Source: Opisthocomus hoazin (lineage: Eukaryota; Chordata; Aves; Opisthocomiformes; Opisthocomidae). From it: DNA of 64,000 nucleotides. Numbering within the stretch: the stretch's first letter is position 1; each line of letters starts with the position of its first letter. Made by a program: the position numbers and the translations under genes. Location of the stretch: contig NC_134426.1 in assembly GCF_030867145.1 (NCBI RefSeq), positions 7,998,001 through 8,062,000 on the forward strand, given 5' to 3'. Under the pieces are notes generated by a model. It was not told the origin of the DNA. It did not search any database and worked only from the letters and a program-made list of their open reading frames with translations. Of this stretch, positions 35,215 to 46,148 are shown piece after piece.

Positions 35215-38200
35215 GTATGGGCAGCTTTGCCATCTGCACCGTGCTCCTTTTCACTAGTTTGGTGGCAAAACCAAAGTAAAATGGACTGGAAGGCAGTTCT
35301 GTGCTGTTAGCGTGTAGAGTGGATGTGAGGCTGACTGATTTCCTCGGGGAAAATAATTGGAAAATACGAGTGTTATCATTTCCTTCCTTTATGTTTATGG
35401 ACATAGTGGGAGCTTGGATAAACTGAAGGGCCCCCTTGGTGTGCATGAAAGAAAGAAGTTACGCAGTCTTTCAATGTTTTAAACCTTTTTGGAGCTCTTT
35501 CTCAACTCCTTTTAGCATCGTGAGGCACGGAGCTGGCTCGCTGTTCCCGCAGCGGTCTTGCTCTTGCTGTAGGCAGAAGTTGTTCCACTTCCCTGCTCCT
35601 CCTTGCCATTTTCTGCCCTTATGCTCGGTGTCTGAACTCGTCCCACAACTGCTGCTCCGCAGCGGCAGCTCGCAAACAGCTGGGGTTTGCTGTGCCCCAT
35701 GCCCCTGTCTCAGTTCCTGCTCTCCCATTGCTCTACCAGGTGGCAGGCAACACCCGTAGTTATCACTACGTTTAGCTGTGTTTTAAATGCAATTTGTTCA
35801 CCTTTCTTACTGTGTGATCTAAAAAAGAAAGGGAAGGGCAGTGAGCCCTGCCAAAAGGGGAAGGATTGAGGAAGGTACCCAGGATGGGGATTCTGAGGAG
35901 GAACAGGGATTCCATGGAAGAGTTTGTAAGAGAAGAGAGGACAGGGTGGCCTGCATAGGCAGGAGAGTGGAAGGGAGAGGATCAGAGTTGTGCCGATACC
36001 AAGGAACAGCAAATCTGTACAGTTACAGAACACCAAAGTAAGATATGAGGTATAGAGGGGCTGCTGAAGAGGATCCCAACAGAAGCAGGCGGGGAAAAGC
36101 CCCACAAAACCTAAATGACCTCGAGCACAAATGACCTGGCCGGACTGCACAGTGCTGGATGAAGACTTGCCAGCTCGGGAATTTATCTGGGGATTTATCT
36201 TAGAAGGGAAGCTTGATCTTAAGTGGATTTTGTCTGGTCCCAAGAACAGAGGGTGAAGACGCAAAGCGGAAATGCAGATCAACAGATGGCCGAAAGTGAT
36301 GCTGGGAAGAAAGGTTTTCATACGCCAGATGTGGGAAGCTCCCGATTTGTAGCTTTGAGCTGCAGAGATTTTTGGGACTCCACCTCCAGCTGCGTGGAGA
36401 GTTCACACACCTGGATGCAGGGAAAAAGGAACCTGCCTTAAGCAGAGGGGTCTAAAATCTCTGTGAAGCTCCATCAGATGCAGGGATCGAGATCATACGG
36501 AGCTCAGTTATCTTCCAAAAGCCACCATAGGCCGTTGGTGACCCTTTCATGGTGCCCATGCTGCGGTCACGTTGTACCAGCGTGTCTGTCCCCGTAGCGC
36601 TGCCAGGACTTGCTTTGCTTATCTGCCTCAGTGAGACTCTGGGCCAAGAGTGAAGAGCAGCCTGGGTGGTGTGGCTTTTGTTTGACAGGTAAGTTTTAAC
36701 AGGGATTTGTTCCCTCCTCCAGGTTTTTGCATCTTCTCCCTCAACTGCAAGAGTTGTATCAGCTTCTCGGAGGGGATGGACAGGGTAGGGAGCAGGACGT
36801 AGTATGGGGGCAGAGGAAATGCTTGCCTGGCTTTACCCATTTTCCTCCTTAAATGCCCCTAAATGCCACTGGCATACCTCTGCCTTTCTTAACGGCCAGT
36901 CTTTATCTTTCCTCGCAGTTGATTTCCAGGTAACCTGTGTCGTTTCGCTGTTCCTGCAGAGTCTGTCCGACGAGGGATTCCGGCAGCAGGAGGAAAAGAT
37001 GCAGCAACTGCGTCAGGACTTGCGTCGCGTTCAGAACTTGTGCAGCTCAGCCGAGAGGGAGCTGAGATACGAAAGGGAGAAGAACGTCGACTTACAAAAG
37101 CAAAACCTGTTGCTCCAGCAAGAGTGCACCAAGGTAGGAAGAGAGCAGGGAGAACTGTTTGAGAGCATCGCATCGTTTTACAGGCTGTGGGAGGTCTGAG
37201 GTGCCGATCAACAGGCTGGGCTTTGTTTGCATTTGTCCGTGCAGTACCTGGGGCTCTCAAGCATGCTGTGTCTCAGCTCCACGGAAATTGCACCGCCTCC
37301 AAATAAAACGTGCTGGTGCTGCTGTACTGGTGCTTCTGGTGCTGTGCCAGTGGTGTTGTGCTGGTGCTGCCGTTGCTGCTGGTGGTGGGCTCAGCCCAGA
37401 GGCAGTTGCCCGTGCCCTGCCGCTCCTCAGGGCTCGGCTCCTCTGCTGGCAGCTGGCACCCGGCAGCGCCCACCCAATCCTGCCTGCCACCGCTCATCGG
37501 TGAGGGGCAAGGCAGTGCGGTGCCCATTCCTGCTGGGCCATGAAGAGCATCTGGCGGTTCCTGTGCAGGAGGAGGGCACAGAAGCAGCATGTGTCCTTCG
37601 GAAGCATCGCTGACAACAAGATCTTGCAGGACATCTGGAACAAGCCACACTGCATGTCCACCACTGGGGGCTTGGCCCCAGCGCCGCTGCCGGTGAAGAA
37701 GCAGGCGGCTGTTGGTGACAACAACTGCCGGGAGAAGGACGAGAGGTAACAGGCGCAGGCAGGCGGGAACTCTTTGGGAAACTCCTGGGCTGTTCTCCTG
37801 CCCCGTGGCTTCGCTTCGTTCCTGGGCATGTTGGTTCCCAAGGGAGGGAAAGATGGAAAGGGCCGTTGTTCTTGCGGTGAGTCCAAGAGGTTGTGCTGTC
37901 TGTCTTTCCAGGCCCAGACCCAGCGTGTGCCCTGCGGTCCCCAGGGAGCAGGAAAACGAGGGAGGAGCTGCTCCAGGCCATGCAAAACGGGTGTCAGCAC
38001 CCAGCGCTCGCCGCAGGGCAGGAGCTGCTGGAGATAGGCGGTGTGCACCCGCTCTGGGGAGAGCAGGTAGGACTCTCCAGCGTGGAGGAGGCGATGGGGA
38101 AAAGGGCTGTTGCCTGCCCTTTTGGTGGGCTGCCAGGGAGACAGGGTGTTTGGAAATGGCGTGGAGGGGTTCCTTGTCATCCGGGAACAAATGCTCTGCC

Positions 38201-41200
38201 AGGTGTTGTCCCTGGGAAGCAGAATTCTCGAGACACTGCTTCCTTTTTGGCTCCTTTCTCGTCACTTCGAGTGATGTCCCTGGCACATGGCGCAGGCGCG
38301 TGCTCTCGAGGAAACGAACTCCCAAGCAGGAGAAGAGATGCATTTTGCATCCGCGTTGTGACAGGTCTCTCGCTAGGACTTCATGGGTTTGGGGTGTGTG
38401 TTTGTGCTAAGATTGTCTCGGGAAGCACGATGATTCGGGAAGCGCTCTAGGCACCAAGGAGCTGTATTAGCTCACTGTGGTTCCAAAAATGTGTGGTTTT
38501 AATGTAGATGAGCCTGCCGTATACTGGGAGTCTGCCGGCCGTGAGTCGCCAGCTGATGAAGAAGCCATCGAGGAGGGCAAAAGCTCTGAGGGGGAGGTAT
38601 GTAAACCCCAAGCCTTTGGAGACTTCCTTTTAGGCTTCTATCACACCCTAATGCAGAAGAAGACTTTTCCATGAGTAATGCCAAGGGCAGGGTTCTTGGA
38701 AACTCTTTTCTCATCCGATGTCAAGTTAGTGACAGTCCCCTTCTGGGTCTGTGACATGCTGCCGCTGTCTCCTGTTTTGAGCTGATTTCCTAAGTTCCGT
38801 CCATTTTTATTCTTTCCCTTTGAGCAGACAGGAAACATCACAGCCCAAATACCGACCCCAGGGTTGGATTCGTCCCTTTGCCACCGGAGCCTCGGAAGTC
38901 CTGGGACACCAGAAAGTGCCGATGTGCAAGAGATTCTGAGAGCATGTGACGTCCGGCTCACTGTGCCCGCGCACATCTCTGAGGTGCTGGAAACCAACAA
39001 GAGCTTGTGTCAGCAGCTGAACAAAGCCAAAAGAAAAGCTGGCAGGCTGGAGCAGGAAGTGGAGCAACTGAAAGAAACTCTCCGGGAGAAGACACTGGCT
39101 TTAGATAGAGCAGAAAGAGAATTACATCAGGCCCGGAGGCAGGCAAAGGAGCAGCACGCTCTACCCCCGAAGAACGCTCATGAGAGAAAAGATGCCATCA
39201 AGCAGGCAGAAGAGCTGCAGGAACAACTGTCCCAGCTCCAGAGTGAAAACGTTTTCCTCCGTCAGCAGCTGGGAGAGGTGCGGAACAAGGCCGCCCAAGA
39301 ACATAAGGTGAGCGACGCCTTTATATGCGAGGCAGACAAAGTAGAAAAAGAGGTGAGATGATCACTGAGCAGGAATGACTGAAAGCAGAGCAGTTCCCAA
39401 GGCTGTCTGGTGCTCCGGAAAGTCAGCAGGTGTAAGCTACGTGCGTGGGAGTCCACCACTCGAGCTGGTTCTGGTTTTGTTGGAATTGTGGAAAGTGCCG
39501 GCAAGCCTTGAGACGTGCTTATAGACATATACGTAGATACAGTCTCCGCATCTTCCCAGCAGAATGTGCTGGAAACAGAAATCTTCCTTCAGAGATGGCA
39601 TTTCTGTAGTTGCCTTCACTTGCCAAGGATGGCTAGAGACCGTCAGCTGTGCAGATGTCGCCTTCTTCCAGGGGATGAGGCTGCTCTGCTTTGCGATGCA
39701 CTTAGAGAACCGATCTCGGTATATTATCTAGTAACTGCAAGTCAAAAGACAGATTTTGGCTTCTTACCTTTTTCTCTGTCCTCCCGTGACATTGTTTCCC
39801 TAGAGAACAGTGGGACGGCTGCAAGAAGAGCTCACTGATGCTTCAAGAAAGCAGTGGATAGCAGAAACATCACTGAAAGCTTCCACACTCCTACGCGATT
39901 ACCTGAAGGAGGAAAACTCCCGCTTGCAAGAGGACTTGGACAAGGCTAAGGCCAAGGTATGCAAAGTCTGTAAACCTGTCAGTATGGAGGAAGCTGTTCC
40001 GTTGCTTCAAAGAGTGCCAGACAAGAAAATAATTTGGGAACAAATACAGGAGAGACTTCTCTGAGGACGTTATGAGCTTCTGCATCACTAACAACAGTTG
40101 TCCAGGCTCGAGGGTGCTTTTAGCTCCTTTCTCCTCGCTGCCTCCTCCCCTCTCACCTTGAAAAAGTCAGCTGGCTCTTCAGGGAGCTCGTTCCGAGGCT
40201 GTGGGAAGGCAGTGAGCTTGGGACAGCACCTGGGTGGGGAAGAACGAGGCGGCCGTGCTCTTTGGAGACTGGCTTCTGTTCCGACACCGTGCAGAGGTTG
40301 TGGCCATGTGATTGAGTTTGGCGGAGATTTGAGAGCCCTTTGCCTAAGACAGATTGTTTATTCCCTGCATCCAGATGTGTGAACTCTCCGCGCAGCTGGA
40401 GTTGGAGCGTGAAACATCTCTCCAGCTCGCACCTGCAAACCAGCAGCTGCGAGGGCTGGTGGCTACTCTTGTGCCGCACGGCTTGGCGACTGCTGGCGTG
40501 GCTCGTACGGCAGCAGCGCTTTCTGGAGAACAGTGTGAACAGATAGCACAGGCAGAAACGGGACAGAAGCAGCATCTCAGCCCACTTTTGCAGGTCAGTT
40601 TATGTACCATTTGCATCTGTAGTCTGCATTGCGTTCATTCGTGGTGGTGGCGATGGCGTTTTAGGTGTTTGGTCTTGGGCATCCGGCTCTCCTTGTTGGT
40701 GCTGTGGGTTTGCCTTTCCCGTAGGGAAGCTGGGGAGCTGCAAAAGGCTGCATCAAAGTGCCTCTGTGCGTGTGGTGGGACCTGTGTTCATGAGAAAGAT
40801 GCCGCCTTTTCCTTCTCCCTGTCCATGCAGCGCTGTAGGCTGTTTAATACCAGCTTTTGTGTACAAATGGCAGGAAGAGCAGGCTTTTTGAGAGCCGGGG
40901 GCGTTGTCTTTTTCTTCCTGTTTCTTGAAGTTGCGCCTTCTGCTTTAGACACAGGCAGCCACTCCAGCCAGAAGAGAGGAGATCTGCACCACTGACGCCT
41001 CCTGGAGAAAACTGCTGGAGCAGAGAGTGAGTGCTCTGGAATCGGAGCTGGAGAGAGCACAGAGCTTGCAGGAGAAGAGCGCACTGCAAATGGCACGTGC
41101 GCAGGCTGAACTTAAAAGTTGGGAGAAATGTTATCTGGTGGACCAGGAAATTAGAAGATGCTTTACAAAGACATTAAAAAAGTAAGTCCAAATGTCTTCT

Positions 41201-44200
41201 GTTTTTCCCCCACGTTATGGGAATATGACCCTCTTCTTCATGGCTTTTCCACCCCACTTCCCTTTCTTGGATCTGGTCAGCAGGATGCGTACGCTCAAGA
41301 CGGCGTACTTCTCAGAAGAGCACGCCTTGGGCTCTCCCATTACGGAGGCCTGTTTGCCTTTCTCTTTACTGACCCTGAAGTAACACAACGAATCAGGCCT
41401 GTCTGCAGGACATTTTGGTTCTTTTTCTTCAAACAGTTTTCTGTAGCCGTCTCTCCTTGCTGCATGGTGGTGGAAAAGACGAGCTTCATTTCTGCTGCTC
41501 TTCTGCTCCACTTTAGGATAGACGCACTTGGAAAGGCAGAGGGGACACAAGAGGAGCCTGTGAGGCAACAGGACTTTGTTCAGCTGCCGTTATGGCGGTG
41601 CATCGTCGGTTGGAGTTTACAGCAGGGGGAGGGAGGGAGCCTGCAGTCCCTACCACCTTCTAGGAAAGGTCCTACAAGGGAAGATATAAGACAGGTTGCT
41701 CAGAAGAGCCCGAGAAGCAGTACCTTTGGGTGGCTGGGAAGTCTGTGTGCATGAGTCCAACAGTGTAGCATCACCCTTGGGGAACACCTTTGTGCCACGA
41801 TGAGTAACAGCCGTTCTTGCATGCTCCTGCCTTTTTCACAGGGCTAATGAGATGTTAGCAGAAGCCGTTGCTAAGAGGCCTCAGGAGCCGCGATGCGGAT
41901 GCTTCAGTGGCAAGGCAGAGAGTCTGGGCCAGACAAGGGCACAGAGCGGAAACCCATCGGGCTCAGGTAAGCAGCTCCAGATGTGGCTCTTCAGTGGTCA
42001 GGTGGGCTTGAAGAATTGAACTGATTTCAGGACCCTTGCTCCTCTGGAGTCTTGAGCTCCCAAAGCGCTGATTTGCTTTTGAGGCTTTGTCTGCATAAGG
42101 TGGGTGGGCACAGAAGGTGTTCTGGCAGGACAAATTCTACCTATGTCCACCTGGGAAGGATGGACCCGTGCTGTGCTGAGAGAATTCCTTGGCCTGGCTT
42201 CGATAGCGGAGCTTTGTCTGCTCAAAGACAGACGATCCTGTGCTTTGGTGGGGAGGAAGGCAGAAGCTGGTGCAAAACCTTGTGCTCCAGAAAAGCCCTC
42301 TGCTGAGCTTCCTGGGAAAACGGGGCACTTGAGGGCAAAGGGGCCTCAGGGCTCTGAAGTGTAAGCAGATGCCATTTGGGTGGGTTCATCTGTTGTGCGC
42401 GGTCGTGAAGATGAAACTGCATCTGCTGGGGATCCTCCCTGCACATCTCCTGCTCCTCGGCAAAAGAACAATAAAGCCCAGGACGTGCCCTCGCAGGCCA
42501 ACACCGCCTGACAGTGGCGCTTGCAACAGCAGCTATTAGAGGGGAACTCAATACTCCTGGAAGCTTGTCAGAATTGTTTGTCTGCCCCGATCCTCCCGTG
42601 CTTTCCCATGGCATCCCTGCGTGAGCCCCCACAGCATGGGGCTCAGCAAGGCTCCATGGCTGGGGACAGCAGAGCCCTGGCAGCTGTCCCCCGCCTGCCT
42701 CTCCAGCGAGGGGGTCTCCGCTCTGCTGGAGGGGCCACGGTCGCCGTCCCAGCTCGGGGGAGGCCAGCTCGGCCTGCGGGACTCTCCTCAGCGTGGGTGT
42801 GGGGGCTGGGGGTCAGGCCGGGGGCCAGCTAGGGGGGTCTGGGGGAGGCCCGGTGCCGGTCCCGGGCAGGGCGGGCGTCCCCGGGGGCTCTCCCTGGGGC
42901 CGGGGCAGCCGAGCCCTGCCCGGAGCTGCTCCATGCTGCGGGGCCGGGGGCCTGGGGCTCGGGCAGGACGGGGGCTCCATGGAGAGCGGCCTGGAAGAGG
43001 GTCCGGGGCCTGGGCTGGGAGTGGGTGGGGCGGCCGTGGCCTGGGCAGGGCACGGGGGATGCTGGGAGCTGTAGTCCCTGGCCCAGGAGCATGCAGGGAG
43101 CTGCAGTCCCTTTCCCCCACCCCGGGGCATGCTGGGAGCAGCAGTGCCTCTCCCCATGCCCCAGGGCATGCTGGGAGTTGCAGTCCCTCTCCCTATGCCC
43201 CAGGGCATGCTGGGAGATGCAGTGCCTCTCCCCATGCCCCGAGGTATGCTGGGAGCTGCAGTCCCTCTCCCCCACCCCAGGGCATGCTGGGAGCTGCAGT
43301 CCCTCTCCCCCACCCCGGGGCATGCTGGGAGCTGCAGTGCCTCTCCCCATGCCCCAGGGCATACTGGGAGCTGCAGTCCCTCCCTGGGCACTGAGCGCCC
43401 CGTCATGACGCCGGGGGATGGCCCGTCCTCTGTCCCTGCCCGCAGGGACACTGCGCTGGGCTGACCTTGGCTGGGCAGAGAGCCTCGACTCAGGGACACT
43501 GATTCAGTGGAGGAAAAGAAGGTTATCAGGAGTAGTCAGCATGGATTCACCGAGGGGAAATCATGCCTGACCAATCTGATAGCTTTTTACAATGGCATGA
43601 CTGGATGGGTAGATGAGGAGAGAGCCGTGGATGTTGTCTACCTAGACTTCAGCAAGACTTTTGACACGGTCTCCCATAACATCCTCCTAGGGTAGCTCAG
43701 GAAGTGTGGGCTGGAGGAGTGGTCAGTGAGGTGGATTGGGAACTGGCTGAATGGCAGAGCTCGGAGGGTTGTCATCAGCGGTGCTGAGTCTAGTTGGAGG
43801 CCGGTCACTAGTGGTGACCCCAGGGGTCAGTGCTGGGCCCAGTCTTGTTTAACTTCTTCATCAATGACCTGGATGAAGATTTAGACTGTACCCTCAGCAA
43901 GTTTGCTAATGACACCAAACTGGGAAGAGTGATGGATACACCGTCAGGCTGTGCTGCCATTCAGCACGACCTGGACAGGCTGGAAAGTTGGGCAGAGAGG
44001 AACCTGATAAAGTTCAACAAGGGCAAATGCAGGGTCCTGCACCTGGGGAGGAACAACCCCACGCACCAGTACAGGCTTGGGGCTGAGCTGCTGGAGAGCA
44101 TCTCTGTGGAGAGGGACCTAGGTGGCCTGGTGGACGACAGGTTGACCATGAGCCAGCAGTGTGCCCTGGCTGCCAAGAAGGCCAATGGTCTCCTGGGGTG

Positions 44201-46148
44201 TATTAGGAGGAGTGTGGCCAGCAGGTCCAGGGAGGTTCTCCTTCCCATCTACACTGCCCTAGTGAGGTCCCATCTGCAGTGCTGTGTCCAGTTCAAGAGA
44301 GATGAGGAGCTACTGGAGAGAGTCCAGCAGAGGGCTACGAGGATGATGAGGGGACTGGAGCATCTCTCCTACGAGGAGAGGCTGAGAGAGCTGGGCTTGT
44401 TCAGCCTGAAGAAGAGAAGGCTGCGAGGGGACCTTAGAAATGCCTCTAAGTATCTGCAGGGTGGGTGTCAGGAGGACGGAGCCAGACACTTTCCAGTGGT
44501 GCCCAGTGACAGGACAAGGGGCAACGGGCACAAACTGAAGCAGAGGAAGTTCCGTCTGAACATGAGGAAGAACTTCTTCCCTCTGAGGGTGACGGAGTCC
44601 TGGCCCAGGCTGCCCAGGGAGGCTGTGGAGTCTCCTTCTCTGGAGATATTCAAGACCTGCCTGGACGCAGTCCTGTGCAGCCTGGTCTAGGTGACCCTTC
44701 TTCGGCAGAGGGGTTGGACTAGATGATCCACAGAGGTCCCTTCCAAACCTGAACACAGCAAAACTCTGTTATCCTTGTAGAACCGGCCCCGTGCTCAGCC
44801 CTGCAAGCGCCCGAGCACCGGGAGGAAGGGGTGAGCGAGCGGAGAGCGAGCGCTAAGTCACGGTTTCAACACGCAGAGAAGATCCAGAATTTTAGCAAGG
44901 CTTTCTGCAGTGGTAAACAGGCTCTTCAGCAAAATGAACGCTTCGGTAGGAGGCATTCCTTGCCTTTTATTTTAAATAACAAAACTGAAAATCCAATATC
45001 AAAATCCTTGTTTGAAACAGATGTTTGGGGTTGTGTTTTTGTTTTTTTTTTTGCCAGATTGGGACCAAGAAAGAAGGTATGTTGTTATTTTTGTCTGAAT
45101 AAAAGTCAAATTTAAGCTGAAATTTCCTGTGCCCAGCATGAAGCTGAAAAGGGAAAAATCTTTGTTCACCTTTTCTATATGGAAAACTGTCTTCTTGCTA
45201 GTTCTGCTTAGGATTAGGATACCAGTGTATATGCGGACAAATTTCTGTCAGTCTGCTCCTAATACATCTTTTCCTATTTCTTGCACTCAAAATACGGGAT
45301 AGTCTGCATTAACTGGTTTGATGGTTGCAGATGTTTGTGATTCAGGCCTGGAGGGTTGGTATACAACCACAATTTTTACTGTACTGGCCATTTCGTAAAC
45401 ATAGGTGCTAGCACAGCACTGATACATGAACTGTGACTGTGTTTTGGCTTGCAGCAAATTATGAAATTTGTGATGAAAATAAGAAATACGGCTGTTTGGG
45501 CTTTTCAAAACTTACCCTAGCTGTTTGTGAAACCCGTACCTAAATATCCGAGGTGAGGCATTTTCCATATTCTAGAGGTAAACTGAGTCTCTGGAATAAC
45601 TATGGAGGGACCGCTGTAATAAACAGAGCACTGCTATTGAGCCTGGATCTCCAGAAACATAAACCTCTACCATTTGAATAAGAGAAGATGTTCCCATACG
45701 TCTGGGGAACTCCTCTCTCTGCTGTCGCACGCGTACATCTGTGCATAAGGGCAGTGCAATTTTGGAACCCTTATTCCTGTGAACCCTTATTCCTCTCTGA
45801 GCTTGGTGGAGGTCAAAGTCCAGACCAGGGCTGGTGACCAGGTGTTTTTCCTGTTCTGTACAGACAAAACTGAACTACAGAAGGCCATGGAGCACAACAG
45901 CAGACTGGACAAGGAAATCCTGGCGCTGCAAGCATGGGTCCAAGCACTTGACTTGGAAAGGAAAGCATTCCTTGATTTGGTGAGTACCCATCTCCCGCTG
46001 CCGGGTCTCCTGCGGCACCGAGGAGCCTCTGCGTGGCCGACAGCCCCGGGCTGGCTCTGGACGTTCCGCCTCGCTCCTTCACCTGCCTCGCCGCTCTGAT
46101 TTCCCCTCTCTTTTTCTGCAGCAACTCTTTCCAGAGCTGCGGTTCTGA
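35041..46148 (+). CDS. ANKRD26/CCDC144/POTE-like coiled-coil gene, 5' truncated
   Basis: Thirteen exons with consensus splice sites and matching phases encode a long alpha-helical coiled coil. Similarity to ANKRD26 is clearest in [13 protein letters not shown] (first exon), in [19 protein letters not shown] and [15 protein letters not shown] (long exon 38828-39307), in [11 protein letters not shown], and in the motif ending KANEMLAEA. In that family ankyrin repeats precede the coil and the protein acts at the membrane or centriole; no ankyrin repeat is visible here. The coding part begins inside an exon right at the ERV2 LTR, so the 5' end is lost or elsewhere. It ends QLFPELRF with a stop at 46146-46148; ATTAAA at 46470-46475 is a weak polyadenylation signal. 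No stop or frameshift was seen in the exons, so a transcript is conceivable if a promoter exists. The exact family member is not certain. Confidence 0.75.
36960..37133 (+). CDS. ANKRD26-like exon (58 codons)
   Basis: Acceptor ctgcag, donor AAG/gtagga, phase 0. It reads [20 protein letters not shown] to LLLQQECTK, a typical heptad pattern. Confidence 0.85.
37309..37390 (+). repeat. GTGCTG-rich imperfect repeat
   Basis: Irregular GTGCTG and GTGGTG units in an intron. They create open frames in several phases that are not coding. Confidence 0.7.
37516..37745 (+). CDS. Probable exon, internal or first (ATG at 37540)
   Basis: An open frame from acceptor aaggcag (phase 0) or from ATG 37540 reads [20 protein letters not shown] and on to [10 protein letters not shown], donor AG/gtaaca, ending in phase 2. 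The next exon fits that phase. If the ATG is a true start, the gene could have an internal promoter here. Basic, Cys-containing start; no domain recognised. Confidence 0.55.
37912..38066 (+). CDS. Probable exon (155 nt)
   Basis: Acceptor tttccag, donor CAG/gtagga. It accepts phase 2 and leaves phase 1, matching both neighbours, and reads [20 protein letters not shown] to CAPALGRA. The composition is low in complexity, so support comes mainly from the splice sites. Confidence 0.5.
38508..38596 (+). CDS. Probable exon (89 nt), acidic
   Basis: Acceptor atgtag, donor GAG/gtatgt. It completes a GAT codon and reads [20 protein letters not shown] and then [10 protein letters not shown], phase 0 at the end. 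Confidence 0.65.
38828..39307 (+). CDS. ANKRD26-like long coiled-coil exon (160 codons)
   Basis: Acceptor gagcag, donor AAG/gtgagc, phase 0 at both ends. It contains [35 protein letters not shown] and [17 protein letters not shown], the strongest match to the ANKRD26/POTE/CCDC144 family. Confidence 0.88.
39804..39956 (+). CDS. ANKRD26-like exon (51 codons)
   Basis: Acceptor ccctag, donor AAG/gtatgc, phase 0. It reads [20 protein letters not shown] to [11 protein letters not shown]. Confidence 0.85.
40375..40593 (+). CDS. ANKRD26-like exon (73 codons)
   Basis: Acceptor atccag, donor CAG/gtcagt, phase 0. It reads [20 protein letters not shown] to [11 protein letters not shown]. Confidence 0.82.
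40949..41181 (+). CDS. ANKRD26-like exon (233 nt)
   Basis: Acceptor ctttag, donor AA/gtaagt. It contains [20 protein letters not shown] and [20 protein letters not shown], and leaves two bases of a lysine codon that the next exon completes. Confidence 0.85.
41842..41966 (+). CDS. ANKRD26-like exon (125 nt)
   Basis: Acceptor cacag, donor CAG/gtaagc. It reads [19 protein letters not shown] to QSGNPSGS, with phase 1 at the end. Confidence 0.82.
42620..43057. other. GC-rich block in an intron
   Basis: Dense GGGG and CCCC tracts and open frames on both strands without any domain. It could derive from a promoter-type CpG island next to the minisatellite. Confidence 0.5.
43058..43390 (+). repeat. 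38-bp minisatellite with ZNF143/THAP11-like motif
   Basis: Nine units, most exactly 38 bp apart (starts near 43058, 43089, 43127, 43165, 43203, 43241, 43279, 43317, 43355). Each has the core GCATGCTGGGAGCTGCAGT with small changes. On the - strand this reads ACTGCAGCTCCCAGCATGC, and ACTACAGCTCCCAGCATCC in the first unit. The unit length is not a multiple of three, so the long open frames here are by-products. Confidence 0.92.
43507..44752 (+). mobile_element. CR1 LINE, 5' truncated, in an ANKRD26-like intron
   Basis: Encodes reverse transcriptase from [20 protein letters not shown] through [18 protein letters not shown], then a stop, then frames down to the 3' end at about 44752. The catalytic FADD is FAND here, so even an intact frame would be inactive. 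Confidence 0.94.
44781..44945 (+). CDS. ANKRD26-like exon (165 nt)
   Basis: Acceptor ttgtag, donor TTCG/gtagga. It accepts and leaves phase 1, consistent with both neighbours, and reads [20 protein letters not shown] to [10 protein letters not shown]. Confidence 0.7.
45864..45979 (+). CDS. ANKRD26-like exon (116 nt)
   Basis: Acceptor tacag, donor TTG/gtgagt. It reads [20 protein letters not shown] to LERKAFLDL. Confidence 0.78.
46122..46148 (+). CDS. ANKRD26-like last exon with stop
   Basis: Acceptor tctgcag, reads QLFPELRF and TGA. The phase matches the previous exon. Confidence 0.65.
   Translation, partial: QLFPELRF

Noticed and set aside
43058..43390. CRISPR array
   Set aside because: Units are directly tandem with no unique spacers, and the genome is a bird.
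42621..43499. Long overlapping open frames on both strands in the GC-rich minisatellite
   Set aside because: Produced by the repeat: the 38-bp unit rotates through all frames, and the peptides are repetitive with no domain.
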